Assembly (NCBI RefSeq): GCF_011045015.1 | Contig: NZ_JAAKZY010000002.1 | Location: 1 to 64,000, forward strand | DNA length: 64,000 nt | DNA from: Streptomyces scabichelini | Lineage (GTDB): Bacteria > Actinomycetota > Actinomycetes > Streptomycetales > Streptomycetaceae | Direction: 5' to 3' | Shown: positions 1 through 8,192 of the stretch, piece by piece | How positions within the stretch are numbered: position 1 is the first letter of the stretch | Layout of the letters: each line of letters opens with the position of its first letter | Notes under the pieces: model-generated | What the model saw: the letters and a program-made list of their open reading frames with translations, nothing else | What the model was told of the DNA's origin: nothing | Databases searched by the model: none | Made by a program: the position numbers and the translations under genes

Positions 1-200
1 CACAGGGCGGGGTCCGGGGTGTCGGCCGGAAGCAGGAGCGGACCGCCGAACTGGCCAACGACCGGCCCGTCCCCGTCCCGCGTCAGCGTCGCGCAGGAGC
101 GGGCGGTGGCCAGCCATCGCTCTATGTCGTCGGCTGGTATGCCCCGCGCGATCGCCTCGTCACGAAAGGGACTTAACCGGTCCCACATCTCAGGAGTCAT
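1..200 (-). CDS. N-terminal part of a DUF1963/YwqG-like protein (cut by window edge)
   Basis: The frame is open from an ATG at 200 to the left edge and gives about 66 residues with coding-like composition (MTPEMWDRLSPF, then WLATARSCATL and VVGQFGGPLLLP). The GxFGGPxxLP stretch resembles the N-terminus of DUF1963 (YwqG-like) proteins of actinomycetes; this is recalled similarity, not a search. No clear Shine-Dalgarno precedes the ATG and the frame stays open upstream, so the start is uncertain. Function is unknown. Confidence 0.5.
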   Translation of the reverse strand, partial: MTPEMWDRLSPFRDEAIARGIPADDIERWLATARSCATLTRDGDGPVVGQFGGPLLLPADTPDPAL

Positions 201-318
201 GGGCAAACCGTAGAGGGAGGGACTGACACGGCGGCGTCGGAGCCGTGGCGGGCGGCCGAGGAGCCGCCTGAGTTCCTTGTTGCGGTGATTGCCATGGCCG
301 CATCTCCGTAGCGCGCAG

Positions 319-403
319 GCCCGGACCGCATGGTCCGGGCATGCGCAATGTCTTCGGCCTTCGCCTCGGTTCAAGGCGAAGGCCGGCCGGACCTCGGTCC
401 GGC
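319..403. terminator. Cluster of three perfect hairpins
   Basis: Three inverted repeats follow one another: 319-327/332-340 (9-bp arms, 4-nt loop), 356-366/374-384 (11-bp arms, 7-nt loop) and 386-393/396-403 (8-bp arms, 2-nt loop). They lie in the 201-624 spacer, downstream of the leftward GT32 gene, and could terminate it. No convincing gene is seen in the rest of 201-624. Confidence 0.5.
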
Positions 404-624
404 GTCGCGCCCGGGGCATGACCCATGGCGAGGCGGCGGCGGCCGCCCTCGGCCGCCATTGAGACGCTCCCGGACGAGATGCGGGGGTAAGGGCTCCTCA
501 GCTTGCCTCTTGGCGCACATGCTGACTTTGAGCAGGCCCCAGTCCTCGTCCGTGGGCATGGACGAGGACATGTTGGGTGTTGCTGTGGCGCGCTGGGGTG
601 CAAGGAGCATCGGTTGCCTCCCCC

Positions 625-1365
625 CTACATCGTGGGGCGGGCTGGGGTGAGTGAAAGCCGGTTGTCGGTGCCCGGCTTCTTCCAGCTGACGGCGTTGGCG
701 TGGACGATGTACGCCTCGCTGGTGTCGTCCTGGCCCTCGACGCATATCAGGCGGCGGCTTCCCTTGACCGCACCGTGGTCGATCTGCGTGAAGTCGGGGA
801 AGGAACGCAGAATGGGCGTGATGTAGCGGGTGCCGAAGATGTCGAAGATCTCGTACCTCTCCGTCGTGTTGCGCTTGAGGTAGGCCAGGCGGAGGTAGCG
901 TGCCCCGGCGCCTTGGACGATCATGCGGTAGGCGGGGTGGTCCCGGACGGTGCCGAGGGTGGCGTTCTGGACGTTGCCCTTGTTGCCGGTCATGCCGAAC
1001 AGCGTCAGGTCGTCGAGCAGAGGGGCGAGGGGCTTCGTGCACCAGGAGTCGGCGTCGGTGTAGATGCCGCCGTACTGCGCGAGGATTTCGAGGCGGAGAA
1101 GGTCGGCCCGTATGGCAAGCGGCAGGTCGGCGAGGGCGTCGTAGATCCACTGGTTGTGCAGCACGGGGAGGTTCTTGTCGGTCCAGAGCTGGACCTTGTA
1201 GTCGGGGTTGTGTTTCTGCCAGGTGCGGAAGTTGTCCTGGTAGGGGAAGGCCTTTTTGCCGATCCAGATGACGTGGATCAGTTTGGGGATACCTGCCTGC
1301 GTGGTGTCCGCCGATGCGGCGGCTGCGGCAGCAGCGGTGGACTTGCGGAATCTGTTGACGATCAC
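625..1365 (-). CDS. Glycosyltransferase family 32 (DXD sugar transferase)
   Basis: The 246-residue protein has the GT32 core: IPKLIHVIWIG near residues 27-36, then IRADLLRLEILAQYGGIYTDADS near 85-107. The D104-A-D106 pair is the DXD motif that binds the metal and nucleotide sugar. Members of this family transfer sugars onto capsular polysaccharide, glycolipid or glycan acceptors, normally in the cytoplasm; the acceptor here is unknown. The GTG start at 1365 overlaps the TGA of the upstream GT4 remnant (GTGA), so the pair was probably translationally coupled. An alanine run (residues 11-17) precedes the domain. The length is normal for compact GT32 proteins. Confidence 0.8.
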   Translation of the reverse strand: MIVNRFRKSTAAAAAAASADTTQAGIPKLIHVIWIGKKAFPYQDNFRTWQKHNPDYKVQLWTDKNLPVLHNQWIYDALADLPLAIRADLLRLEILAQYGGIYTDADSWCTKPLAPLLDDLTLFGMTGNKGNVQNATLGTVRDHPAYRMIVQGAGARYLRLAYLKRNTTERYEIFDIFGTRYITPILRSFPDFTQIDHGAVKGSRRLICVEGQDDTSEAYIVHANAVSWKKPGTDNRLSLTPARPTM

Positions 1366-1670
1366 GGTGTCTCCCAGCGGACCATGGTGTTCAGTAAGTC
1401 AGCCGCCTGCTGTGCGGCGGTGATCGACTCCTGGCGCTCGGCGGCCCTGGTCGGGCCGAAGCGTTCGGAGTCCTTGAGTGCTGTGTGCGCCATCTGGTGG
1501 CGCAGTGCGTGGTTGTTGATCAGTTCGAGCAGGGCCTCAGTGAGGGCCTTGGCGTTGTCGGCCTCGACGGCACGCCCATCCACGTCGTTGTCGATGGTGT
1601 CCCCCGGGCCGTGCCGGCAGTCGAAATCTGTATGCGTCCCCCTATCTCCGGCTGTTCCAATTACTGCGGG
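1362..1670 (-). pseudogene. C-terminal remnant of a GT4 glycosyltransferase
   Basis: From just after an in-frame TAA (1671-1673) the frame reads about 102 residues. They include DFDCRHGPGDTIDNDVDGRA and then EADNAKALTEALLELI. This is the typical nucleotide-sugar-binding end of GT4 enzymes (DC..GP..I..DG..G..V...D..AL..AL). The rest of the enzyme (some 250-300 residues) is missing; upstream DNA is A+T-richer and has no homologous frame. A GTG at 1583 could still start a 73-residue product, but without the donor and acceptor domains it would be inactive. It ends in a GTGA overlap with the GT32 gene, indicating a former operon. Confidence 0.65.
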
Positions 1671-1673
1671 TTA

Positions 1674-2049
1674 GACCGTGAGTTGGTTGGATGGTTGCGC
1701 ATACTTTCCATGTTGTTTCCAAACGGTTGTGCTTTTGGTAACCGCTTTCTGGAACCTACTGGCGCAGAGTCGCATCGGGGCGGGATGCGCGGGGCCGCCG
1801 CCCGGAAGGCTGCTCCCGAGAAGCCGAGTGATTGGCGCCGGGTGCCCATGGGTGTGTGAGCCGCGAGTACTGGTGCGGGAGTCGCGAGTACTGGGGCCGA
1901 GGCGGAAGGCCTCGGCGGCAGCGACGTTCCACGCGCTCGAGCCGGCTGAGGTCGCCGACGGGAGCGGCAAGGTCATGGCTGCGGTGGGCAGTCTGCTCTA
2001 CGTGGCTGGAACGTTGTCGACATGCCGTGGCCCCGAACCGGGGCACGGC
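1674..2049. other. Spacer without a recognisable gene
   Basis: I see no supported gene here. About 1676-1770 is A+T-richer than its surroundings and abuts the broken GT4 end, consistent with a recombination boundary. A short direct repeat with core CGCGAGTACTGG occurs near 1861-1895. Confidence 0.4.
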
Positions 2050-2301
2050 TCACGTGGACAGCGAACGGAGGGCGCGTAGGTCGGCGGTGGTTGGGTACCG
2101 CCAGACGAGGTAGCCGAGGGGGACGCCCGTTCGGTCGGCCAGCCACTCGTGGTTGAGCTCGGTGGGGCCGGCCTGCCGGGCGGCAGCGACGAGCAGCCGG
2201 GTGCGGCGAGTGGCCCGGTCCGATGCGATGACGCGATGGTCGTGCGGCGTCTTACGCCACACACCGTACCGGCGCCCATCCCTAGTGCCTCGGTACTTCA
2301 T
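2050..2301 (-). CDS. Small hypothetical protein (83 aa)
   Basis: An 83-residue frame starting MKYRGTRDGRRYGVWRKT, rich in Arg and predicted soluble. The C-terminal half (LNHEWLADRTGVPLGYLVWR) could form a helix-turn-helix-like segment, but I do not recognise the family. No Shine-Dalgarno precedes the ATG. It may be a real small gene or a remnant. The stretch 2302-2583 between it and the riboflavin kinase gene has only short competing frames and no supported gene. Confidence 0.3.
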   Translation of the reverse strand: MKYRGTRDGRRYGVWRKTPHDHRVIASDRATRRTRLLVAAARQAGPTELNHEWLADRTGVPLGYLVWRYPTTADLRALRSLST

Positions 2302-2583
2302 GCCGGGGAGTCAAGCGCGCCGCTGTTGCTCGAGGGTCACTCGCTGGTTGCGGGCCCTTTGCGCTGGCCTTGGCACTTCGGCGGGGAGCAGGAGGGCACG
2401 TCGTGGCTCCTTGGCGATGTCCGGAGATGCGCCGGCAGGCACCGGCAGGCGCTGGCAGGGATGCGTATCGCGGCACCGCAGACGGCGTAATCCAGACGTC
2501 ACCGCCGACTCGTTCGCCCGCAATGGGGGTCCGTCGCACTGGTCCTTGACTCACCCGTTCCCCGTGCCGAAGGAGCAGACAAG

Positions 2584-3090
2584 ATGGACTGGACCCTGGC
2601 CAGCGTCGCCCTCCGCGTGCCGTTTGGTGCGCGACCGAGGCTTCGTCGATCCTCGGACCGATCAACGCCCAAGCAGGTGGCACTCATCGAGGGACGGGTC
2701 GAGCACGGCGACCGGCGCGGACGCGAACTCGGCTTTCCCACCGCCAACCTCGTGCTGGGCGACGAGAGTGTGAGCGACGGTGTGTGGGCCGGGCTGGTGC
2801 AACTGCCCGACGGCGCCACGTACGGCGCAGCCGTGTCGGTCGGCAGGCGGGCCACCTTCTACGGTCGTGACGGGATCCGCCTCCTCGAAGCACACCTGTT
2901 GGACTTCTCCGGTGACCTCTACGGTCAGTGGCTGCGGGTCGGGCTCGATCACAGGATTCGGCCGCAGCGCCGCTTCTCCGAAGTCGAGGCACTGGTACAG
3001 CAGATGCATCAGGACATCGCCGACGCCCGGCTCTGGCTGCACTCGAACGCGCGCCTGCGAGTCTCCGACGGCATCGCCGACCAGCCCTGA
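2584..3090 (+). CDS. Stand-alone riboflavin kinase (flavokinase domain only)
   Basis: This 168-residue protein matches the C-terminal flavokinase half of bifunctional RibF and lacks the N-terminal FAD synthetase half. Visible marks are HGDRRGRELGFPTANL (residues 41-56, with the Mg-ATP-binding PTAN at 52-55), VGRRATFY (86-93) and LLEAHLLDF (100-108) with the catalytic-type Glu102. It should convert riboflavin and ATP to FMN in the cytosol. AAGGAG sits 8 nt before the ATG, so the start is well supported, although about 30 residues precede the domain. It lies 126 bp upstream of the GntR gene and at the edge of a cluster of FMN-dependent enzymes, suggesting dedicated FMN supply or flavin catabolism. 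Confidence 0.85.
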   Translation: MDWTLASVALRVPFGARPRLRRSSDRSTPKQVALIEGRVEHGDRRGRELGFPTANLVLGDESVSDGVWAGLVQLPDGATYGAAVSVGRRATFYGRDGIRLLEAHLLDFSGDLYGQWLRVGLDHRIRPQRRFSEVEALVQQMHQDIADARLWLHSNARLRVSDGIADQP

Positions 3091-3120
3091 GGGGTGACCC
3101 GCCGTCCCGCGTGCCACCAG

Positions 3121-3128
3121 GGCGCAAT
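3121..3128 (+). promoter_or_regulatory. GGCGCAAT motif upstream of the GntR gene
   Basis: The 8-mer GGCGCAAT (extended GGCGCAATGCG) lies 88 nt before the GTG of the regulator gene and points toward it. It is one of a set of same-orientation copies found in promoter regions across 3-24 kb. A related CCCGCAATGG stands at 2517-2526, before the riboflavin kinase gene. Its role as an operator or promoter element is inferred. Confidence 0.5.
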
Positions 3129-3216
3129 GCGTACGTCGCACTTCATGACGATTCAGGCAACACTCCGCTGCTTCCCTGATCAGGCTGGATGAACGCCTCT
3201 TCGAAAGGGGTTTTTC

Positions 3217-4041
3217 GTGGCAGATGACTTGTTGCCTCGTCCCGCTGCTGAACCGTGGCAGTCGGCGGTGACGACCCACCCTGTCGGTCCGGTGCGCCCG
3301 GAGACGCTGTACCAACGGCACCGACAGACGCCGGACCGGCTGAACAACTCGATGCGCAGGACGTACGATCTCCTGCGTTCCGCCCTCCAGAGCAGTTGCG
3401 AGAGCCAGTACCTGGTCGAGGGTGAGCTGACCCAGGCCCTGTCGGCGAGCCGCAACACGGTGCGTGCGGTCCTGCAGCTCCTGGCCAAAGACGGTCTGGT
3501 GACGCGCAGCCCGAAACGGGGCACGCGCTCTGCCCGTGTGACGACCTTGCGGATCAACGACATCGCACCTGTCGAGGCGTTCGGCGGTGAGAGGGCCATC
3601 CACACCGAGCTCCGTGCCATGGATCACCAGATCCTGGGTTGCCCGGGCCTGGTGCGTGAGCGACTGCAGCTCGTGGGGGACTGGACCGTGCTCATGATGG
3701 AGTCCCTCCTGCTCCAGCATGAGCTGGTGCTGGGCATCTCGGTGAGCTACGTCGCGCTGAGCCCCGAGGAGTCCCGAGACGTCGTTGTCGACGAACCGGA
3801 CGCGATCCTGTTCCTGGAGAAGCACTTCGACGTCAGGATCCGGGGAAGCAAGTCGACGACGATCGGTGCGACGGCAGCCGACGAGCAGTCCGCACGGTTG
3901 GTGGGTGTGGAGGTCGGAGCGCCCATGCTCTTCTTGGAAGACGTCCTGGAGGATGAGCAGGGCCAGCCCAGGGCGCTGTCGCAGTTCCGGCTGCGGAGCG
4001 ACCTGATCGCCTTTCAGACCCACGCCGTCCGATCGGCCTGA
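3217..4041 (+). CDS. GntR/HutC-family transcriptional regulator with UTRA domain
   Basis: The 274-residue protein has an N-terminal winged helix at about 43-108 (MRRTYDLLRSAL, then SRNTVRAVLQLLAKDGLVTR and the KRGTRS wing). A UTRA-type ligand-binding domain follows to the C-terminus, ending ALSQFRLRSDLIAF. HutC-type regulators are usually repressors released by a pathway metabolite, so this is the obvious controller of the adjacent monooxygenase/transport cluster. The GTG start at 3217 is preceded by GAAAGGGG. The first 40 residues are longer than usual. The gene ends inside a 35-bp tandem duplication and faces the ABC exporter gene across a strong hairpin. Its operator is unproven; GGCGCAAT sites are candidates. 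Confidence 0.85.
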   Translation: MADDLLPRPAAEPWQSAVTTHPVGPVRPETLYQRHRQTPDRLNNSMRRTYDLLRSALQSSCESQYLVEGELTQALSASRNTVRAVLQLLAKDGLVTRSPKRGTRSARVTTLRINDIAPVEAFGGERAIHTELRAMDHQILGCPGLVRERLQLVGDWTVLMMESLLLQHELVLGISVSYVALSPEESRDVVVDEPDAILFLEKHFDVRIRGSKSTTIGATAADEQSARLVGVEVGAPMLFLEDVLEDEQGQPRALSQFRLRSDLIAFQTHAVRSA

Positions 4042-4072
4042 TCGCCTTCCAGACCTACGCCGTCCGATCGGC
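4003..4072 (+). repeat. 35-bp tandem duplication across the GntR stop codon
   Basis: Units 4003-4037 and 4038-4072 differ at two positions only. The first encodes the regulator C-terminus (LIAFQTHAVRS) and the second carries the stop at 4039-4041, then repeats the same coding sequence as non-coding DNA (LIAFQTY in an alternative frame). It indicates a recent local duplication. Confidence 0.9.
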
Positions 4073-4129
4073 CTGACCGGGGCCGAGCAGTCGCCGAAGG
4101 ACCCAGCCAACGTCCTCATCCCGCGTCCC

Positions 4130-4191
4130 CAGCCCACGACCCCACCCGCCAGGCGCCGACCGTAGCGCCTGGCGGGTGGGGTCGTGGGCTG
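4130..4191. terminator. Bidirectional terminator hairpin, 27-bp perfect stem
   Basis: Arms 4130-4156 and 4165-4191 are perfectly complementary over 27 bp with an 8-nt loop. It lies exactly between the convergent GntR gene and the ABC exporter gene (stop at 4195), so it should terminate transcription from both sides. Confidence 0.9.
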
Positions 4192-4194
4192 TGC

Positions 4195-7100
4195 TCACTC
4201 GTGGCTGTGGGCGGTACTCGTCATCATGGCCGCCCACAGCGCCGCGTAGTGGCCGCCGAGCTTGAGGAGCTCGTCGTGGGAACCGTCTTCGACGATCAGC
4301 CCGTTGTCCACGACCAGGATGCGCTGGGAGGCTCGGGCCGTCTGGAGCCGATGCGCGATCAGCAGCGTCGTACGCCCCCTCGCGACCAGCCCCATCGCTC
4401 GCTGGACGCGTGCCTCGGTGGCGAGGTCCAGGTTGGCCGTCGCCTCGTCGAGCAGCAGGATCGCGGGGTCGACGAGGAGCGCCCGTGCCAGGCTCAGCAG
4501 TTGGCGCTGGCCGGCCGACAGTGACCGGCCCTGCTCGCTCACCGGGGTGTGGTAGCCGAGGGGCAGCGCGGCGATGAAGGCGTGTGCCCCCACCGCGCGG
4601 GCGGCCCGCTCCACGAGGAGGTCGGGCGCCTCGGGGGTCCCGTAGGCGATATTGGAACGGATCGTGCCCGAGAAGAGGAAGGGTTCCTGGGGGACGAACC
4701 CGAGCTGGTGGCGGTAGGCCGCCAGGTCGAGCTGCTTGATCGGGATGCCGTCGAGGCTCACCGTGCCCGCTGAAGTGTCGTAGAACCGGGCCACCAGCTT
4801 GACCAGGGTCGACTTGCCCGCACCGGTCGTGCCGACCAGGGCGACGACCTGCCCGGGTGGGATCTCGAGGCTCACATGGTCCATCGCGACCAGGCCCGTG
4901 CTCTCGTAGGCGAACGTCACGCGGTCCAGGGAGATCCTGCCGGACAGGCGCTTCGGGGCGACGGGGTCCTCGGCGAGCGGGGTGCCCGTCGGCGTCTGCA
5001 GGAGCTCTCGCAGCTGGACGACCGCGACCTTCGCCTGCAGCCACTGGTCGAAGACGAAGGACAGCTGCTGGATCGGCGTGAAGAACTGGTCGAGGTAGAG
5101 CAGAAACGCGATCAGCAGCCCGTACGACAGGTCACCCTCGATGACACGCGGAGCGGCGACCGCCAGCGCGATGGCTTTGGCGACGGTGCTCAGCAGCTGG
5201 AGTACCGGGAAGAAGCGGGCGATCAGCTCGGCCGAGCGAATCCGGGCCTCGCAGTAGGAGTCGGCCAGCGTCGTGAACCGCTGTTCGTTCGCCTGCTGTT
5301 GGCTGTAGGCCTGGCTGACCGCGACGCCGGCGAGGCTCTCCTGCATGTCGGCGTAGAGCACCGACACCCGGTGGCGTGCGATCAGGTATGTCTTGCCCGA
5401 AGCGGAGCGGAACCACAGCGTCGAGACCAGGAGGACCGGCAGTACCGCCGATACCGCGAGGGCGAGCCGGGGGTCGAAGACGACGAGGCCGACGGCGATG
5501 CCGGCACACGCCAGCAGGCTCACCATCGCGGTCAGCAGTCCCTGCTGCAACAGCTGGGCGAAGGCCTCGACGTCGGAGGTCATCCGGGTCATGATCTTGC
5601 CGGCCATGTGCTGCTCGTAGTAGTTGAGCGAGAGTCGTTGCAGATGCGCGAACGTACGCACGCGCAGCCCGAACAGCATGCGCTCGGCGATGAGCTGGGC
5701 GAAGTAGATCATCACCCTGCTGTTGATCCAGATGACGCCCTGGATGGCCAGGAGGGCCACACAGATCCAGGCCAGCGTCCGGTGGGAGGACTGGAGGACG
5801 CCGTGGTCGATGCCGAGCCTGATCAGCACCGGCGTCGCGATCCACGACACGGCGTCGACGACCACCATGGCCGAGGCCAGCAGCAGTGGCTTGGTGAAGG
5901 ACCGGAAGACGCTCCCCATGGTGAACTGGTCGTGCGGCGCCACTGCTTCCGCGAGGTCGATGTCGGGCTCGCCGCGCAGCTCGGGAAGGCGCTCCACGGC
6001 CTGGAGCAGTGTGGGCGACACGGTGGCCAGGCCTGCGAGGGTCGAGGTGTCGCCACTCATACCGGGGCCGTGCGAGCCGGACGCCGCCCGCGTGGCGGCC
6101 TCGCTGGTGTGGCTGCTGATCTTGGGTGCGCCAAGGCGTGACACGCCCCCCGGCCAGGCGGCGGGGTCCAGCTCGGTGACCGGCTCCTCGGGTTCTGCCA
6201 CGAAGTCCGCGTCGGGTCCGGTCAGGAGCTCCCGGAAGAGCTGGGAGCTTTCGAGCAGCTCTTCCGTGGTCCCGACGTCGACGATCCGGCCGTGGTCGAG
6301 CACGATGACCCGGTCCGCCAGAAGCAGGGTCGAGTGCCGGTGGGCGATCAGCACGGTCGTCCGCTCGGCGAGGACCTCCCCGAGCGAGCGGTGGATCGCG
6401 TGCTCCGTCCGTGCGTCGATGGCCGACGTGGCATCGTCGAGGATCAGGACCTGAGGGCTGGTCAGTGCCGCTCGGGCGAGTGCGAGTCGTTGCCGCTGCC
6501 CGCCGGACAGGGTGAAGCCGCGTTCGCCCACGACGGTGTCGTAGCCCTCGGGGAGTCCGGCGATGAAGCCGTGCGCATGGGCCGCGACCGCCGCGTGCTC
6601 CACCTCGTCGGTGGTGGCCGTCGGCCTGCCGAACGCGATGTTGTCGCGGATCGTCGTCCCGAAGAGGAAGCCTTCCTCGAACACGATCCCGACCGCGGCA
6701 CGCAGCGAGGTCAGGGTGTACTCGCGGATGTCGCGGCCGTCGATGCGTACCGCTCCCGACGTGGGGTCGTGGAACCGGGCGATGAGGTGGGCCAGGGTGG
6801 ACTTCCCCGAACCGGAGGCCCCCACGATGGCGATCCGCTCTCCAGGGTTCACCCGCAGCGAGATGTCGTGCAACACGACGTCGCCACCCGGGTAACGGAA
6901 GTCGACGTGGTCGAGCTCGACCAGGCCTTCGGGGTTCTCCAGCCGGACGGCGTGCGGACGCTCCTGCACGCGGGCCTGCGTCGACAGCAGCTCCACGACC
7001 CGCTGGGCGCCTGCTCGCGCCTGCTGGCTGGTGGCCATCAGGCCGGACAGGAAGCGCACCGGGGCGACCAGTTGCAGGACGTAGCTGGAGAAGGCGAGGA

Positions 7101-8004
7101 ACACGCCGAGTGAGACCTGGTCCTCCATGACGAGCCAGCCCCCGAAACCGAGGATGGCCAGCTGGGTGAGACCGGGGATGGCGTCCAGTCCGGCGCCGAA
7201 CACCGCGGTGATCCTCGCGGTGCGGAGCCGGGACTGGAACAGCTTGCGCGCCTCGTCGTTGAGCGATGCCTGCTCCTGCTCCTCCTGCCCGAAGGCCTTG
7301 ACGACCCGGACTCCGGTGACCGCCTCCTCCACGACCCCGGCCACGCTGCCCTGGAACCGCTGGTCCATCCAGCTCGCGGGGAACGACCGGCTGCGGAACC
7401 TCATGGCCACGGCGAGGAACACGGGTACGGCCACCAGCATCACCGCTGCCAGGAGGGGCGAGAGGGCGACCATCACGGCCAGCGACACGATGAGCAGGGT
7501 GACGTTGCCGTAGGCCAGGCCCAGCTGCTGGAGGAACATCTGGATCAGGGTGAGATCCGATGTCGCCTGCGACATCACGTCGCCGGCACGCAGCTCGTCG
7601 CGCCGCGAGGCGTCCAGGTACTGCATGTGCCGGTGCAGCTTGATCTGGAGGTCCCGCTGGACGCGTACGGCGGCTCTCCCGCCGATCGTGCGGCGCAGGT
7701 AGTTCGCCACGAAGCTGACGAGTCCGGTGACGAGCAGGAGCACGATCCAGACGCCTCGGGACCGCTTCTCGGAGAGGATCGTGTCATCGAGAATGACCTG
7801 CTGGACGAGCGGGATGAGGCCCATCAGGCCCATCGCGGCGACGGCGAACCCGACGCCGAGCCAGATGCGCAGGCGCTCCCGCCGGTCGAGCACCGGTGCC
7901 AGCAGTTGGAGCGTCCCACGCGCGTACACCGGACGGTACTGGCTGTCCACCTCCACGTCGGGCTCGAGGGAGTCTGCTTCGCGCATGTCGAGTGGAGTGG
8001 TCAT
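4195..8004 (-). CDS. Fused heterodimer-like ABC exporter (TMD-NBD-TMD-NBD)
   Basis: The 1269-residue protein contains two complete exporter halves. NBD1 has Walker A GASGSGKST (395-403) and LSGGQ (499-503), but an Asp replaces the catalytic Glu after Walker B (LDD, 522-524) and the Q-loop reads FEEGF. NBD2 is canonical: GTTGAGKST (1058-1066), Q1106, LSAGQ (1162-1166) and D1186-E1187. One degenerate and one active site is typical of heterodimeric multidrug exporters such as TM287/288; the single-chain form recalls mycobacterial Rv0194. Each TMD should hold six helices. It probably expels a substrate or product of the monooxygenase pathway. The frame is open upstream to 8820, but the ATG at 8004 (MTTPLDMREAD) is where domain-like sequence begins; no good ribosome site is seen. 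Confidence 0.85.
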   Translation of the reverse strand: MTTPLDMREADSLEPDVEVDSQYRPVYARGTLQLLAPVLDRRERLRIWLGVGFAVAAMGLMGLIPLVQQVILDDTILSEKRSRGVWIVLLLVTGLVSFVANYLRRTIGGRAAVRVQRDLQIKLHRHMQYLDASRRDELRAGDVMSQATSDLTLIQMFLQQLGLAYGNVTLLIVSLAVMVALSPLLAAVMLVAVPVFLAVAMRFRSRSFPASWMDQRFQGSVAGVVEEAVTGVRVVKAFGQEEQEQASLNDEARKLFQSRLRTARITAVFGAGLDAIPGLTQLAILGFGGWLVMEDQVSLGVFLAFSSYVLQLVAPVRFLSGLMATSQQARAGAQRVVELLSTQARVQERPHAVRLENPEGLVELDHVDFRYPGGDVVLHDISLRVNPGERIAIVGASGSGKSTLAHLIARFHDPTSGAVRIDGRDIREYTLTSLRAAVGIVFEEGFLFGTTIRDNIAFGRPTATTDEVEHAAVAAHAHGFIAGLPEGYDTVVGERGFTLSGGQRQRLALARAALTSPQVLILDDATSAIDARTEHAIHRSLGEVLAERTTVLIAHRHSTLLLADRVIVLDHGRIVDVGTTEELLESSQLFRELLTGPDADFVAEPEEPVTELDPAAWPGGVSRLGAPKISSHTSEAATRAASGSHGPGMSGDTSTLAGLATVSPTLLQAVERLPELRGEPDIDLAEAVAPHDQFTMGSVFRSFTKPLLLASAMVVVDAVSWIATPVLIRLGIDHGVLQSSHRTLAWICVALLAIQGVIWINSRVMIYFAQLIAERMLFGLRVRTFAHLQRLSLNYYEQHMAGKIMTRMTSDVEAFAQLLQQGLLTAMVSLLACAGIAVGLVVFDPRLALAVSAVLPVLLVSTLWFRSASGKTYLIARHRVSVLYADMQESLAGVAVSQAYSQQQANEQRFTTLADSYCEARIRSAELIARFFPVLQLLSTVAKAIALAVAAPRVIEGDLSYGLLIAFLLYLDQFFTPIQQLSFVFDQWLQAKVAVVQLRELLQTPTGTPLAEDPVAPKRLSGRISLDRVTFAYESTGLVAMDHVSLEIPPGQVVALVGTTGAGKSTLVKLVARFYDTSAGTVSLDGIPIKQLDLAAYRHQLGFVPQEPFLFSGTIRSNIAYGTPEAPDLLVERAARAVGAHAFIAALPLGYHTPVSEQGRSLSAGQRQLLSLARALLVDPAILLLDEATANLDLATEARVQRAMGLVARGRTTLLIAHRLQTARASQRILVVDNGLIVEDGSHDELLKLGGHYAALWAAMMTSTAHSHE

Positions 8005-8012
8005 GGGCACAG

Positions 8013-8044
8013 GAGAAGGGGCGCGGATTTCCGCGCCCCTTCTC
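8013..8044. terminator. 15-bp hairpin upstream of the ABC exporter gene
   Basis: Arms 8013-8027 and 8030-8044 (GAGAAGGGGCGCGGA and its complement) are perfectly paired with a 2-nt loop. It lies immediately before the exporter start and after the permease operon, so it may terminate the permease transcript or attenuate the exporter gene. Confidence 0.65.
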
Positions 8045-8059
8045 GTGCGTTGCCGGTCG

Positions 8060-8067
8060 ATTGCGCC
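8060..8067 (-). promoter_or_regulatory. GGCGCAAT motif upstream of the ABC exporter gene
   Basis: GGCGCAAT on the minus strand, 55 nt upstream of the exporter ATG and pointing toward it. Member of the cluster-wide motif set. Confidence 0.45.
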
Positions 8068-8110
8068 CCTGGACGCCGAGCGCTCCGCGGGGAGTGCGGT
8101 GCGAAAAGAG

Positions 8111-8170
8111 GGTGCGGGCCATCCGTGGCTGGTCGCGCAGTTCCCCGCGCCCCTTACGGGCGCGGTACTG
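8111..8170. repeat. Streptomyces-type interspersed hairpin repeat, copy 1
   Basis: GGTGCGGG, CGTGGCTGGTCGCGC and a terminal hairpin (8145-8152/8158-8165, CCGCGCCC/GGGCGCGG) match another copy at 46289-46376. It lies just downstream of the leftward permease gene and probably acts as its terminator. Elements of this appearance are common between Streptomyces genes. Confidence 0.6.
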
Positions 8171-8192
8171 CACCGGACTTCACCAGGGTTGC

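Noticed and set aside
2311..2523. 70-residue minus-strand frame before the riboflavin kinase gene
   Set aside because: Three competing frames of similar quality, no ribosome site and no recognised motif.
4876..6141. Long plus-strand frame inside the exporter gene
   Set aside because: Acidic, low-complexity antisense translation of a clearly coding ABC transporter.
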